Shown here: positions 31,585-40,352 of the stretch, piece by piece
Position numbering within the stretch: position 1 is the stretch's first letter
How the letters are laid out: each line of letters opens with the position of its first letter
Origin: Actinomycetes bacterium
GTDB lineage: Bacteria > Actinomycetota > Actinomycetes > Mycobacteriales > Micromonosporaceae
Assembly (NCBI GenBank): GCA_023402505.1
Contig: JAEYGD010000529.1
Coordinates: 1-40,918 of the forward strand
Direction of reading: 5' to 3'
DNA: 40,918 bases
Made by a program: the position numbers and the translations under genes
The notes under the pieces: generated by a model
The model's database searches: none
Seen by the model: the letters and a program-made list of their open reading frames with translations, nothing else
Told to the model about the DNA's origin: nothing

Positions 31585-34500
31585 ATGAGATCTCGCGGAT
31601 CATCGGTGGCCGCCATACTCAGCTACGGGATCCTCATCGCCGCTGTGCCGGCCGCGCTGGTTCACCACGTCGGACTGCCGGCTGTGGACGTACCGTCCAC
31701 CGACGCGGTGCGAGCGATCATCCGGCAACCTGTGAACAGGGGGTTCATCCTTGCCCTCGCTCATGCCGGGGCGTGGGGGATCTGGGCGCTGTTGGCCGCC
31801 ACCGCTGCCGTGCGCGGATACCACCGGCTCGCCCGCGCGTTGCGGTGGCTACCGACGGTGCGCCTGCCCGGCCCGCTGCAGCACCTGGCCGCGCTGATGC
31901 TCGGCGCCACCGCCGTCAGCGCCGCCGCCGGCGCCGCGCCCGCCCACGCCGCACCCGACGCCACCAGCGGCGACAGCACACACCACCCGCCGTTGCTGTC
32001 CATCGATCGGAGCACACCGACCCAATCAGCTGCCCGTGCCGGGGACGCTCCCGCCACCTACACCGTTGCCCGCGGGGACACCCTGTCCGCAATCGCCCAG
32101 CGCTGCCTCGGCGACGACGACCGCTGGCCGGAAATCTTTGCCCTCAACCGCGGCACCCACTTTCCCGACGTGGGCGGGACGCTGCGTGACCCTGACCTGA
32201 TCTACCCCGGCTGGACTCTCGACTTGCCCGCCGACGCCACCGCGCCGGCGAAACGGCCGCCCCGGCCCACCCCGCCGGCACCGCCTCCCACCGCGCAGCC
32301 CTTACCCGGATCGACGCCGTCGCCCGCCAACACCGCGTCGCAGGATGCCGGACCAGCAGCCACCATGACGCCCCGCCTTCCCGGCGCTGGCGCGCCCACT
32401 GCCAGCCAGGCGCGCCCTGGCACCGCGGCCCCGCCAGCCACCACCACCGATGGTCCGGACAGCGCCACCGGCAGGCCGTCCCGCCCCGGCGTGTCCCTGC
32501 CCAGCGGAAGCTGGGTCGACGTCGGCCTCGCAATGGCCGTCGCCGCAGCCGTGGCGCTGGTCTGGGCGCACCGGCAACGCCGACACGCGCCCCGCCGAGC
32601 CTCGACCGCGTCCCGGATGGACGACTCGGACCTTGCGCCGATGCCGCGCGTGGTCGGACAGATCCGCCGCGGCCTGCGCCGCACCGCCGCCACAGGCGAC
32701 ACGGCACGTCACGACGAGCACGACACCGTTCACCTCGGCGACCAGCCCGAATCCGCCGACCCCGACCTCGATCCCGCCGACCGTGTCTCCGACGGCGCTC
32801 CCACTCCCGCCCCCTGTCCCGATAGTGCAGGCGACAGTGCCGCCGGACTGCCGGTGGCGCCGGCCATCGGACACCCCACGCCCGCGGTGTGGCCGCCGGC
32901 CGGGCTGGGCCTTGCCGGGCCCGGCGCGCACGCCGCCGCCCGCGGCTTCCTCACCGCCGCCCTCGCCACCAGCGACGAGGACCACCCCGACGCCCGCACC
33001 CAGGTGGTCATACCGTCCGCGACCGCGGCGACCCTGCTCGGCGCCGGGGTCTTCGTGCCGCGCACACCGAGGCTGACCGTCACCGCCAGCCTCGACGACG
33101 CCGTACGCGTCCTCGAAGAACAGGCGATGCACCGCACCCGCCTGCTCCACCACCACGACGCCGACACCATCACCGACCTGCGCGCCACCAACCCGCACAC
33201 CGAACCCGTCGCGCCGGTCCTGCTGCTGGCCGACGCCGTCGACCACCACGACCGCGCCCGCGTCGCCGCCGCTCTCGCCCAAGGCCGCCGCCTGGACATC
33301 CACGGCGTGCTCCTCGGCCCGTGGCCGCCCGGCGACACCGTCACCGTCGCCGACGACGGCACCACCACCCCCGCCGACAGCGCTCCCCGTTCCGGCTCCC
33401 ACCCAGCCGACATCGGCCGGCTCACCGTCCTGCACGCCGCCGAGACCGTCGACCTGCTCACCACACTCGCCGAGTCCCACACCGGCCAGCCGCCGGACCT
33501 GGCCCGCATCGAGTCCGTCGTGTCGGCACCGAGCGCGCCCGGGCCGTCCGTCGGGCGGCCACCACGGGTGGTGACGCCGCCGCCCACCGGTCCGTCACGG
33601 GCTGAGACGGCCAACCCGCCGGCCACGCCCAACTCGACCACCTCGGGCATGGGCGACAACGCCGACCGCAGCCACCGCGACAAGGACACCGACCCCGGTG
33701 CCATTGACACCGCAGCCGGCCGGCACCACATCCACGGTGCCAAGCCCGATGCCACCGCTGACGCCTCGGACACCGGCGACACACCCGACAGCGATGCGCA
33801 CCGACACCCGGGCCGGGTGGAGGTGACCGTGCTCGGCGCGCCCGGCATCGTCGACGGCGCGACACCGCCCCCGCTGCGCAAGAAGTCCGTGGAGGTGCTG
33901 GTGTATCTCGCTGTGCACGACGGCGCCGCCACTGTGGAGGCGATCCTCGACGATCTGCTGCCCGACGCCCCGGCCAGCAAAGCTCCCGGGCGGCTGTACA
34001 CCTACGTGTCGGACCTGCGGGCCGCCATGCGCCGCACCGGCGGCCCGGGCAGCTACCTCACCCACCCCCACCGCCGCTACGCCCTCAACCCGGAGACCGT
34101 CGACGTTGATCTGTGGCGCATGCGGGCCGCGATCCGCGACGCCAACCAGGCCACCGACCCCCAGCACCGCATTGCCGCGCTGCGCCGCGCCGTGAACACC
34201 TACCGCGGCCACCTCGCGGAGGGCGCCGACTACGAGTGGATCGAGCCGTACCGCGAAGCGGTCCGCCAAGAGGCACTCGACGCGTACCTGGCGCTCGCCG
34301 ATGCCCTCGCCGGCAACCCGGCCGAGCAGCTCACCGTCCTGGACGCGGCGATCCGCCACAACCCGTACACCGAGCAGCTGTACCAACAGGCCATGCGCGC
34401 CCGGGCCGCGCTCGGGCAGGCCGACCCGATCCGCGCCCTACGGCGCGCGCTGACCCGCGCCCTCGGCGACATCGACGCCGAACCCAGCGACGACACCATC

Positions 34501-34590
34501 ACCCTCGCCGACGACCTCGTGGCCCAGATACAACACGCCCGACACCGCCCACAGCTGCGGCCCACGCCCGACAACGGAGCCGCGGCATGA
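31585..34590 (+). CDS. Membrane LysM-BTAD protein, SARP-like
   Basis: This is a 1001-residue protein. The ATG at 31585 has GGGAGGT 5 bases upstream. It has two membrane helices (about 9-28 and 53-76) and a third hydrophobic stretch (about 100-121). A LysM domain follows at about 158-216 (YTVARGDTLSAIAQRCLGDD and on to YPGWTLDLP), which binds peptidoglycan. A further membrane helix lies at about 310-330. Low-complexity linkers flank an alpha/beta domain with AGLGLAGPGAHAAARGFLTA. From about 742 comes a winged helix (VEVTVLGAPGIVDGATPPPL) plus BTAD helices (NPETVDVDLWRMRAAIRDAN). It resembles a wall-to-cytosol sensor with a regulatory tail (inference). It is a paralogue of the protein at 17929. 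The stop overlaps the DUF2637 gene start (ATGA). Confidence 0.8.
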   Translation: MRSRGSSVAAILSYGILIAAVPAALVHHVGLPAVDVPSTDAVRAIIRQPVNRGFILALAHAGAWGIWALLAATAAVRGYHRLARALRWLPTVRLPGPLQHLAALMLGATAVSAAAGAAPAHAAPDATSGDSTHHPPLLSIDRSTPTQSAARAGDAPATYTVARGDTLSAIAQRCLGDDDRWPEIFALNRGTHFPDVGGTLRDPDLIYPGWTLDLPADATAPAKRPPRPTPPAPPPTAQPLPGSTPSPANTASQDAGPAATMTPRLPGAGAPTASQARPGTAAPPATTTDGPDSATGRPSRPGVSLPSGSWVDVGLAMAVAAAVALVWAHRQRRHAPRRASTASRMDDSDLAPMPRVVGQIRRGLRRTAATGDTARHDEHDTVHLGDQPESADPDLDPADRVSDGAPTPAPCPDSAGDSAAGLPVAPAIGHPTPAVWPPAGLGLAGPGAHAAARGFLTAALATSDEDHPDARTQVVIPSATAATLLGAGVFVPRTPRLTVTASLDDAVRVLEEQAMHRTRLLHHHDADTITDLRATNPHTEPVAPVLLLADAVDHHDRARVAAALAQGRRLDIHGVLLGPWPPGDTVTVADDGTTTPADSAPRSGSHPADIGRLTVLHAAETVDLLTTLAESHTGQPPDLARIESVVSAPSAPGPSVGRPPRVVTPPPTGPSRAETANPPATPNSTTSGMGDNADRSHRDKDTDPGAIDTAAGRHHIHGAKPDATADASDTGDTPDSDAHRHPGRVEVTVLGAPGIVDGATPPPLRKKSVEVLVYLAVHDGAATVEAILDDLLPDAPASKAPGRLYTYVSDLRAAMRRTGGPGSYLTHPHRRYALNPETVDVDLWRMRAAIRDANQATDPQHRIAALRRAVNTYRGHLAEGADYEWIEPYREAVRQEALDAYLALADALAGNPAEQLTVLDAAIRHNPYTEQLYQQAMRARAALGQADPIRALRRALTRALGDIDAEPSDDTITLADDLVAQIQHARHRPQLRPTPDNGAAA

Positions 34591-35615
34591 CCACCACACC
34601 GCTGCCCGCTCCCACCGGCACCGACCACCTGACCACGCGCAGCCGTACCGAAGCCACCCGGCTGAGGCGGCTGCGGTGGGCGGTCCGCGCCGGGCTCACC
34701 CTCGGCGTCACCGCCTCGATCGCCGCGAACGTCTTACACGCCCGACCCAACCTGATCAGCCAGATCATCGCCGCCTGGCCGCCGCTGGCGCTGCTGCTCA
34801 CCGTGGAGCTGATCTCGCGGGTGCCCAGCCACCGCAGGTCCCTGGCGATCCTGCGATTGCTGGCGACCGCCGTCATCGCCGGCATCGCCGCCTGGGTCAG
34901 CTACTGGCACATGGCCGGCGTCGCCGCCCGCTACGGCGAGACCGCCGCCGGCGCCGCCTACCTCCTGCCGATCTCCGTCGACGGGCTCGTCGTGGTCGCC
35001 AGCATCAGCCTGGTCGAGATCACCGGACACCTCCGCGCCACCGCCCCCGCCAGCGCTTCACGACCCGCCGTGCCCGCCGACCACGACCAGCCGACCGTGG
35101 CAACGCCGACGTCCGGCTCAGCCTCCGCCACCCAACATCAGGCCACCATCCTTACCGAACCGCTGTCTGCCGCCGAACCGTCCGCCGTGCCGTCACCCGC
35201 TATCGCCGCCACGGCACCCGCGCAACCGGCTTCCCCCACGTCTGGGGCACGCGGTGTCCGCGTACGCGCAGCCGCACGGCCCGCCGGCGCGCCCGAGCCG
35301 CCCAGCGACGATCGTCGCAGCGTGCCCGCGAAGCGCGACCTGCTTGACGACAACCGTCGCGACCAGCAGTCCGATGATGAATCAGCAGCGGCGGCGCCGG
35401 CCGGCGCCCGCGACGGGCACGCCGCGACACGCTCCGACACGTCGGCGGCAGTCGCCTACTGGTACCGGCACGACCCGTCGATGCATCCGGCCGAGATCGC
35501 CGCGAAGATCGGCCGGTCCGAACGCACTGTCCGACGGTACTGGCCACCCTCCCCGCAGCGCACACCCCACGGGCACCACGCGAGCCGCCGCGCCGACCCG
35601 CTGCGCGCCTCGTGA
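34587..35615 (+). CDS. DUF2637 membrane protein with C-terminal HTH
   Basis: This is a 342-residue protein starting in the ATGA overlap with the LysM-BTAD gene. Residues about 25-150 contain four membrane helices with the DUF2637 pattern: VRAGLTLGVTASIAANVLHA, then AAWPPLALLLTVELISRVP, WVSYWHMAGVAARYGE and YLLPISVDGLVVVASISLVE. DUF2637 proteins occur on actinobacterial plasmids and integrative elements, sometimes linked to plasmid spread (SpdB-like). A long Ala/Pro linker leads to a C-terminal helix-turn-helix, MHPAEIAAKIGRSERTVRRY. It could tie DNA to the membrane (inference). It is translationally coupled to the LysM-BTAD protein. Confidence 0.8.
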   Translation: MTTTPLPAPTGTDHLTTRSRTEATRLRRLRWAVRAGLTLGVTASIAANVLHARPNLISQIIAAWPPLALLLTVELISRVPSHRRSLAILRLLATAVIAGIAAWVSYWHMAGVAARYGETAAGAAYLLPISVDGLVVVASISLVEITGHLRATAPASASRPAVPADHDQPTVATPTSGSASATQHQATILTEPLSAAEPSAVPSPAIAATAPAQPASPTSGARGVRVRAAARPAGAPEPPSDDRRSVPAKRDLLDDNRRDQQSDDESAAAAPAGARDGHAATRSDTSAAVAYWYRHDPSMHPAEIAAKIGRSERTVRRYWPPSPQRTPHGHHASRRADPLRAS

Positions 35616-36048
35616 AGCCGCTGCTCGCCTCCGGTGCCCGCTATCTGGCGATGAGAGGGCTGGAGATAGGCGAATCGCGGGAACACCACGGGTGGGTCCG
35701 ACAGCGCACGCCCCGGCTCGCGGGACGGACCACGTCAACGCTGCATCTCCGGGGCTCGGCGATGCGCGCCTCGCCGCGCAGCTGCGCGAGTGGATCGCTA
35801 TCAAGCCGCGCCTCGTGTACAGCTGGCGCCAGAGCTGAGAAGCAGACCCACGCTCGCCTCGGCCGACGCGCCCTCGTCCGGACGGCAACGCACTGCGGCC
35901 GGCAGCGCCGACTCGACGACAGGTACGAAAGTGCGTTGCCCTTGATTCAGGCGGTCGGTTGCGTCACCACGGCACGGGTGGGCAGTCGAATCGACGCTGT
36001 GCCCGACAACAGGGGGGCGGTTGACCGTCCGCGGCGGTCGCGTCGGGC
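35616..36048. other. Intergenic stretch, no supported gene
   Basis: About 430 bases lie between the convergent DUF2637 and leucine-rich-repeat genes. No frame shows a recognisable protein, and no hairpin or repeat stood out on reading. Confidence 0.4.
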
Positions 36049-37023
36049 TTACAGGATGTACAGGAGATCGTGGGTCGCGGCGAAGGAGGCGTTGCCGCGT
36101 GGTGGTGTCCGTCCGAGCAACTGTTCCGCCGCGCGGTTGCGGCGTTCGCTGCCGAGACCGACGCGAACATGCGCCAGGGTGGCGTGGCCGGTAAACGGGG
36201 TGAACGCCTCGACCGGTAGTGACGACTGGGTGACCTGGAGATCGTGGAGGTTGGGTGCGGCGGCGATCCCGTGAAGGGCGTTGGGCTGGCGTAGTCGCCG
36301 CATTCCATCGAGGTCGACGCGCAGCAGCGCGGTGCTGGGGCTGAAGCTGGGAAGCTGGTCGCTGGTCAGGGCCTCCAGGATCAGCCATTGCAGCGCGGGT
36401 AGACGCGTCACCGGTTCCAGGTTGGTGAGCCGGCGGACGTTGCGCAGCGCCAGGTAGCGCAGGGTGGGGAACTGGGTGAGCCATCCGGCGTCGGTCAGGG
36501 AGCCGAGGGTCAGTGACAGCGACTGCAGGTACGGCAGTGTGACAACCGGAAGGACCTGATCGACCGGGATTCTCCACAGCGCGAGACCCTGCAGATGTGG
36601 ATTGCTGTCGAGAAGGTTCGGCAAACCGCGGCGATGTGAGGCGACCCTGAGTTCCCGCAGGTTCCGAAACGCGGTGGCCGGGGTGAGGTCAAGAGGCTTG
36701 CGGGTCTCGCCGAGGTCGAGGAACTCGACGTCGGCACCCAACTGGTGCAGCGGGGTGAGATCGGTCAGGTGAAACAAGTCGGCCACGCTGAGCCGGCGAA
36801 GGTGCGGAAACCACCGCAGGAACCGCAGCGTGGCCAACTCGGTATCCGACCCGTACGCCCGTAGCGTGACGGACGGATGCTCCGCCAGGATCGCGGCGAG
36901 AGTGCGGTAATCCGCCTCGGACAGCGGCACCTGGAACTGAACCCGCCCAACCGTGCCGAGCACGGCCCGAAGCCGCGGCACGTCGACCGGACTCGACACC
37001 TCCACCAGAGCACTCACAGCCAC
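36049..37023 (-). CDS. Leucine-rich-repeat protein
   Basis: This is a 324-residue soluble protein. After an N-terminal alpha/beta cap (MAVSALVEVSSPVDVPRLRA and on to TLRAYGSDTELATLRFLRWF), about eight irregular leucine-rich repeats follow. Examples are LRRLSVADLFHLTDLTPLHQ, LRELRVASHR, LQSLSLTLGSLTDAGWLTQF, LRYLALRNVRRLTNLEPVTR and LHDLQVTQSSLPVEAF. There is no signal peptide or membrane helix, so it probably acts in the cytosol as a protein-binding surface. No partner can be named. A 145-base gap separates it from the DUF4241 gene upstream on the same strand. Confidence 0.75.
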   Translation of the reverse strand: MAVSALVEVSSPVDVPRLRAVLGTVGRVQFQVPLSEADYRTLAAILAEHPSVTLRAYGSDTELATLRFLRWFPHLRRLSVADLFHLTDLTPLHQLGADVEFLDLGETRKPLDLTPATAFRNLRELRVASHRRGLPNLLDSNPHLQGLALWRIPVDQVLPVVTLPYLQSLSLTLGSLTDAGWLTQFPTLRYLALRNVRRLTNLEPVTRLPALQWLILEALTSDQLPSFSPSTALLRVDLDGMRRLRQPNALHGIAAAPNLHDLQVTQSSLPVEAFTPFTGHATLAHVRVGLGSERRNRAAEQLLGRTPPRGNASFAATHDLLYIL

Positions 37024-37168
37024 CGATCTTCCCGGCTGCGCTTCCCGCCCTCCAACTTCCTGCGCGCCACGATCTGCTATCCGATCGTCTGGCGCACCTC
37101 AGATCGCCACGACATGCCGCGCGCCGTGCGGCGAAGCCGCGAGGCCTACGTGCAGCAGATGGTCAGAT

Positions 37169-37813
37169 TCATTCCCGCTGATCAGGGATGACCAGGAAAT
37201 CGGTGACGTAGCTGGTCACTTCGCCGCTGGCGGCATAACCGATGAAGGTTGGGTAGAAGCCATCGCCCCAACCGGAGCTAACCGTGATCACGTTCGCTCC
37301 GCTGGGCTCGTCGGTGATGGCATCAATGGCGGCGGGTGCAGGAGCCGCCTGTGCCGGGATGTAGACCTCATCCAGTTGGTCGAACTCCCAGCGGGCGAGC
37401 CCTCGCACCGCCACCATGTCTGCCAGCGTGCCGACACCCGCGTCAACGGGATAGCCGAAGAACGCGTCCGCTCCCAGTTCGGTGGGTTCCTGTCCGTCGG
37501 TCAGCGCCAGCTCCCAGCGCACGGTGGGCTGATCAGTGATGACGAGTTGAAGAGCAGCGGTGCGATCCTGCGGCTCGCTCCCGCTTTGGTTGACCGTCGC
37601 GATCCATGCGCGCAGCTGATAGCGACCTGGCGCAACGGGAACGGTGAAGGGCGCCGCTGAATCCGCGTCCACCAACGGATCGCACGCGACAACCTGACCG
37701 GTTGGCAACGCCACCACGCCAACGCAACGAGCCTCGACGACGTACTCGATGCCGTCGCAGATGGTCCGAGCGCGGTCGGCCAACATCGTGGTCAGGTCGG
37801 GCAGATACGGCAT
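37169..37813 (-). CDS. DUF4241-family protein
   Basis: This is a 214-residue soluble protein. It carries the landmarks I associate with DUF4241: VGVVALPTGQVVACDPLVDA at about 32-51, APFTVPVAPGRYQLRAWI, VRWELAL, DAFFGYPVDAGVGTLADM, and near the end NVITVSSGWGDGFYPTFIGY followed by VTSYVTDFLVIP. The family is widespread in bacteria and sometimes found among toxin-immunity genes; its molecular role is not established. The ATG start fits the conserved beginning. Confidence 0.75.
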   Translation of the reverse strand: MPYLPDLTTMLADRARTICDGIEYVVEARCVGVVALPTGQVVACDPLVDADSAAPFTVPVAPGRYQLRAWIATVNQSGSEPQDRTAALQLVITDQPTVRWELALTDGQEPTELGADAFFGYPVDAGVGTLADMVAVRGLARWEFDQLDEVYIPAQAAPAPAAIDAITDEPSGANVITVSSGWGDGFYPTFIGYAASGEVTSYVTDFLVIPDQRE

Positions 37814-37926
37814 TCACCCCTCCAGCGCTATCCGCACACAGGCACGTAGGAACTGATCAGCGATCATGGTGCCAGTCCACTGGAGCCTTCGCTCCGACGC
37901 TACGGCGTGGGACCTGGGCCACGGGC

Positions 37927-38097
37927 TCAGGCGCGCCGAGCGTGCCTGCGGCGGCGGGTCGGGACAGGCCGACAGAACGTGCGGCGCGGCGCGGGGTGCG
38001 GCTCGCCCAGCTCGTCGGCCACCCACGCGCAGAGGTCGTTGATGAGGTCGGCGGGCCAGCGGGGCGGCGTCGTGTCGTCTTCTTCGTGGGCGCTCAT
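37927..38097 (-). CDS. Small hypothetical protein (56 aa)
   Basis: From the ATG at 38097: MSAHEEDDTTPPRWPADLIN continues with DLCAWVADELGEPHP and ends in an arginine-rich tail (TRRRRHARRA). The central amphipathic helix and the context of small cargo genes make it plausible, but no family is recognised and the tail is low-complexity. Confidence 0.4.
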   Translation of the reverse strand: MSAHEEDDTTPPRWPADLINDLCAWVADELGEPHPAPRRTFCRPVPTRRRRHARRA

Positions 38098-38333
38098 AGG
38101 GCCTGAGATTACGTGCCCGGGCTTCTTGGAAACGGGTCTGCGGTGACACCCGACATGACCCCGAGGTCCAGCGGCTCGCCGAGGAGGTGGGGTAGGGAAT
38201 GACGCGCGGTTGCGGATAGACGGGCTTGCGGGCGGGAGCTGGTGGCGCACGAGGCCCTATCTAGGCCTTTTCCGGTTACTACCCGCGACGAGGGCCTGGG
38301 CGGTGCGATGACGGGCATGTAGACCCCGGAAGG

Positions 38334-38366
38334 GCCCCCGACCGGCGCGGGCGCCAGTCGGGGGGC
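38334..38366 (-). terminator. Strong terminator of the right-end operon
   Basis: GCCCCCGACCGGCGC pairs with GCGCCAGTCGGGGGGC (about 15 bp with one bulge and one mismatch) around a 2-base loop. It lies 17 bases past the stop of the lipoprotein gene at 38384 and should end the minus-strand cargo operon. Confidence 0.7.
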
Positions 38367-38383
38367 GCTTCGTTGGTCTGGCG

Positions 38384-38794
38384 CTAGTAGGCCAAGCCAG
38401 CCTTAGCGCAGGCGGTAGTCAGGTCGAATGAGGCGGCAATCGCGTGGGCCTCCATTGCGGCCTCGTCATCAGCGCCCTTGGCCGCCACGGCGAGCTTGAC
38501 CCGCTCGTCCAGCATGGCGCCGGCCAGGCGGATCTCCTCCACGGTGGACTCTTGCGCCTCTTGGGCGACAACAGCCAGCGTGTCGAGGCTGTCCCCGCTG
38601 GCACCCTGGGCTTCGGTGTTCTTCTGGCAGGCTCGTTGGGCGAATCCGTCGACGCCGGGCGCTCCGCTGGGCGAGGGGGCGGCGCTGGTGGGAGGCGGTG
38701 CCGCGCTAGTCGGTGCGGTGCTCGGTTCACTACCCCTGGAGCATCCGGCGACGGCCAGCAACACGACGGCGGGCAGGAGGAGGGTGCGGATCAT
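38384..38794 (-). CDS. Small lipoprotein, hypothetical
   Basis: This is a 136-residue predicted lipoprotein. MIRTLLLPAVVLLAVAGC gives a signal with LAVAGC lipobox (cysteine at residue 18). A Pro/Ser/Thr-rich linker and a helical domain (EAQESTVEEIRLAGAMLDER, VKLAVAAKGADDEAAMEAHA) follow. Two further cysteines (ACQK and TACAK) may pair. The ATG at 38794 overlaps the upstream stop (ATGA), so it is translated with that gene. No family is recognised. Confidence 0.65.
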   Translation of the reverse strand: MIRTLLLPAVVLLAVAGCSRGSEPSTAPTSAAPPPTSAAPSPSGAPGVDGFAQRACQKNTEAQGASGDSLDTLAVVAQEAQESTVEEIRLAGAMLDERVKLAVAAKGADDEAAMEAHAIAASFDLTTACAKAGLAY

Positions 38795-39192
38795 CGGCGC
38801 ACCGTACCGGCGAGGCCGAGGCCGAAGTGTCGGTGGGCCGGCACGTGTGGCGCGGTACACGGCGGGGCGATCGAACAGGCGCCAGGGTGCGACCAACGAT
38901 ATGCATTGGCGTGCATGAGCCACGCGGACTCGTCGCCGGCGAGCGTGTAGCGCGTCCAGGCAACGAGGGCGCGGCGCTCCTCGGGCGTGCGGGCGCGGTT
39001 GCGCGCTACGTCGTAGACGGCCCGGCGTAGCTCCCAGGCCAGACCGTCGCGGCCGTCCCACGCGTACGCCTCGCGGAGACGGCCGGCCAGGCGGCCGACT
39101 CGGTGAGGGTCGTCGGTCGGGTAGAGCGCGGGCCAGAGCGGGACGACGCGGAAACCGAGTGCGCGGGGTGACCGGCAGCGCGACCGGGCCAG
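38791..39192 (-). CDS. Hypothetical cargo protein, start unclear
   Basis: The minus-strand frame ending at 38791 becomes protein-like from about ALGFRVVPLWPALYPTDDPH. It continues through REAYAWDGRDGLAWELRRAV and RNRARTPEERRALVAWTRYT to a His/Cys-containing tail (YRWSHPGACSIAPPCTAPHV). No ATG, GTG or TTG lies near the start of this region; the frame stays open far upstream in low-complexity sequence. A CTG at 39192 would give 133 residues. A rare start, a sequencing error or a lost start are all possible. The stop overlaps the lipoprotein start. Function unknown. Confidence 0.5.
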   Translation of the reverse strand: MARSRCRSPRALGFRVVPLWPALYPTDDPHRVGRLAGRLREAYAWDGRDGLAWELRRAVYDVARNRARTPEERRALVAWTRYTLAGDESAWLMHANAYRWSHPGACSIAPPCTAPHVPAHRHFGLGLAGTVRR

Positions 39193-39206
39193 CGGTGACC
39201 GGCGGG

Positions 39207-39548
39207 CTAGTCGTTGACCAGCGGGTGCCGAAAGGCGTCCAGCGGGCCGGTGACGGGACGGTCGTGCTGGGCCGTATTCAGGATCTCCGCCCAGGCGTCG
39301 ACCATGGGGCGGCCCTCCGCGGCGAAGCGCCGGAGGATGTCCTCCACGATCTCGCGCACGATCCCGGCCTCTTCGCTGAGGCCCGGCCGGGGAAGCCAGC
39401 CAATCGACTCCCAGTCCTTCCGGGTGAGGTGGCCGACAACCTCGCCAGCGCAGCGGATCGTGAAAATCTCGCCCTCGCCTCGGTAATCGTGCGACGGGTA
39501 GGTGGGCGGGGCGTAGGACAGGGACGCGGGCGACGGACGCCAAGGCAT
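39207..39548 (-). CDS. Hypothetical cargo protein (113 aa)
   Basis: This 113-residue soluble protein begins MPWRPSPASLSYAPPTYPSH and includes GEGEIFTIRCAGEVVGHLTR, an acidic helix (EEAGIVREIVEDILRRFAAE) and ends DAFRHPLVND. GAGG precedes the ATG. The mix of a small beta unit and helices is credible protein. I do not recognise the family. It lies in a closely spaced minus-strand run of small genes typical of actinobacterial phage and plasmid cargo. Confidence 0.6.
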   Translation of the reverse strand: MPWRPSPASLSYAPPTYPSHDYRGEGEIFTIRCAGEVVGHLTRKDWESIGWLPRPGLSEEAGIVREIVEDILRRFAAEGRPMVDAWAEILNTAQHDRPVTGPLDAFRHPLVND

Positions 39549-39626
39549 GAGGGCCTCCTCGGGTAGCGGGGTAGACGGGCTTGGCGGGGCCGGCGGCCGT
39601 GGTGGACACCGGCCCCGCTGGGCAGG

Positions 39627-39758
39627 TTAGGCGGCGGCCACGGCCGTCGCGGTAGTCATCTTCCCGTGGAGGGCCGACATGTAGCGACGGGCCGTCCGGG
39701 GCGCTCGGCCGATCGCCTCGGCCACGCCCTCCGGCCGTGGCCGAACTAGGGTGAACAC
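39627..39758 (-). CDS. 43-residue HTH-like microprotein
   Basis: The GTG at 39758, with GAGG 8 bases upstream, opens a 43-codon frame beginning VFTLVRPRPEGVAEAIGRAP, then RTARRYMSALHGKM, ending in an Ala-rich tail. GVAEAIGRAPRTARRYMSAL looks like the two helices of a helix-turn-helix, close in pattern to the HTH at the end of the DUF2637 protein (AAKIGRSERTVRRY). It could be a small DNA-binding regulator of the operon. It sits between cargo genes on the same strand. Confidence 0.5.
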   Translation of the reverse strand: MFTLVRPRPEGVAEAIGRAPRTARRYMSALHGKMTTATAVAAA

Positions 39759-39799
39759 GTCGAGTCCTCGTAGCGGCGATGAGATCGCTGACGCGCGAG

Positions 39800-40174
39800 T
39801 CACGGGTGGAGGCCTCGCGGCGGTGTCGTGTGGGGGTGGGATGGCTGCGGCGGGTCGACCTCGACGAACCCGAAAAGGCGCTCGATGAGTTGCAGTGCCT
39901 GGGTGCGGTATCGGTCGGCGAAGCCGCGGCAGATGGCCGGTTTGACCTCGGGGTCCTTGTAGTGCGGGAGTGTGTCATGGCAGATGATGAAGGACTCCCG
40001 CGATCGGGCTTCGGCGACGAGGTCGCGCAACCGTCCGGGCGCCAGGTGCATACGGTTGCCGGGGGCGAAGATGCAGGTGTCGCACTGCCGCGACAGCAGC
40101 CGCGACTTGCCGAAGTCGGGGTCGCCGACGCTAAGGACGTGATGGGACACCTTGGCGTCGGGCGCGGGATCCAT
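39800..40174 (-). CDS. Actinophage/plasmid-type cysteine-containing protein
   Basis: This 124-residue protein contains RQCDTCIFAPGNRMHLAPGR, then LRDLVAEARSRESFIICHDT, LPHYKDPEVKPAICRGFADR and ALQLIERLFGFVEVDPP. This arrangement (CxxCIF near the start, FIICHDTL, AICRGF) is a family I know from actinobacterial phages and plasmids, of unknown function. Four conserved cysteines suggest metal binding. GGAGGAGC lies before the ATG at 40174. It is the best marker here that the right end is mobile-element cargo. Confidence 0.75.
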   Translation of the reverse strand: MDPAPDAKVSHHVLSVGDPDFGKSRLLSRQCDTCIFAPGNRMHLAPGRLRDLVAEARSRESFIICHDTLPHYKDPEVKPAICRGFADRYRTQALQLIERLFGFVEVDPPQPSHPHTTPPRGLHP

Positions 40175-40226
40175 GAATGCTCCTCCTGTTGACGTTGGGG
40201 CGGCGCGGCGGCGGTCACGGTTTGCC

Positions 40227-40352
40227 TCACGGGCAGTGCAGGTTGGCGCATTGGGCCCGTCCGGTCGGGGATAGGCGGCGGCGACATTGGTGGCGGATCA
40301 GCCACGGCAGCACGTCGGTGACGCCAGCGGGTATCGGACGGAGGTGCACCAT
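40227..40352 (-). CDS. 41-residue cargo microprotein
   Basis: ATG at 40352 opens MVHLRPIPAGVTDVLPWLIR, continuing HQCRRRLSPTGRAQCANLHC and ending in proline. The text is coherent, with three cysteines, and fits the run of small cargo genes. No family is recognised. AAAGGA upstream is a possible but distant ribosome-binding site. Confidence 0.45.
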   Translation of the reverse strand: MVHLRPIPAGVTDVLPWLIRHQCRRRLSPTGRAQCANLHCP

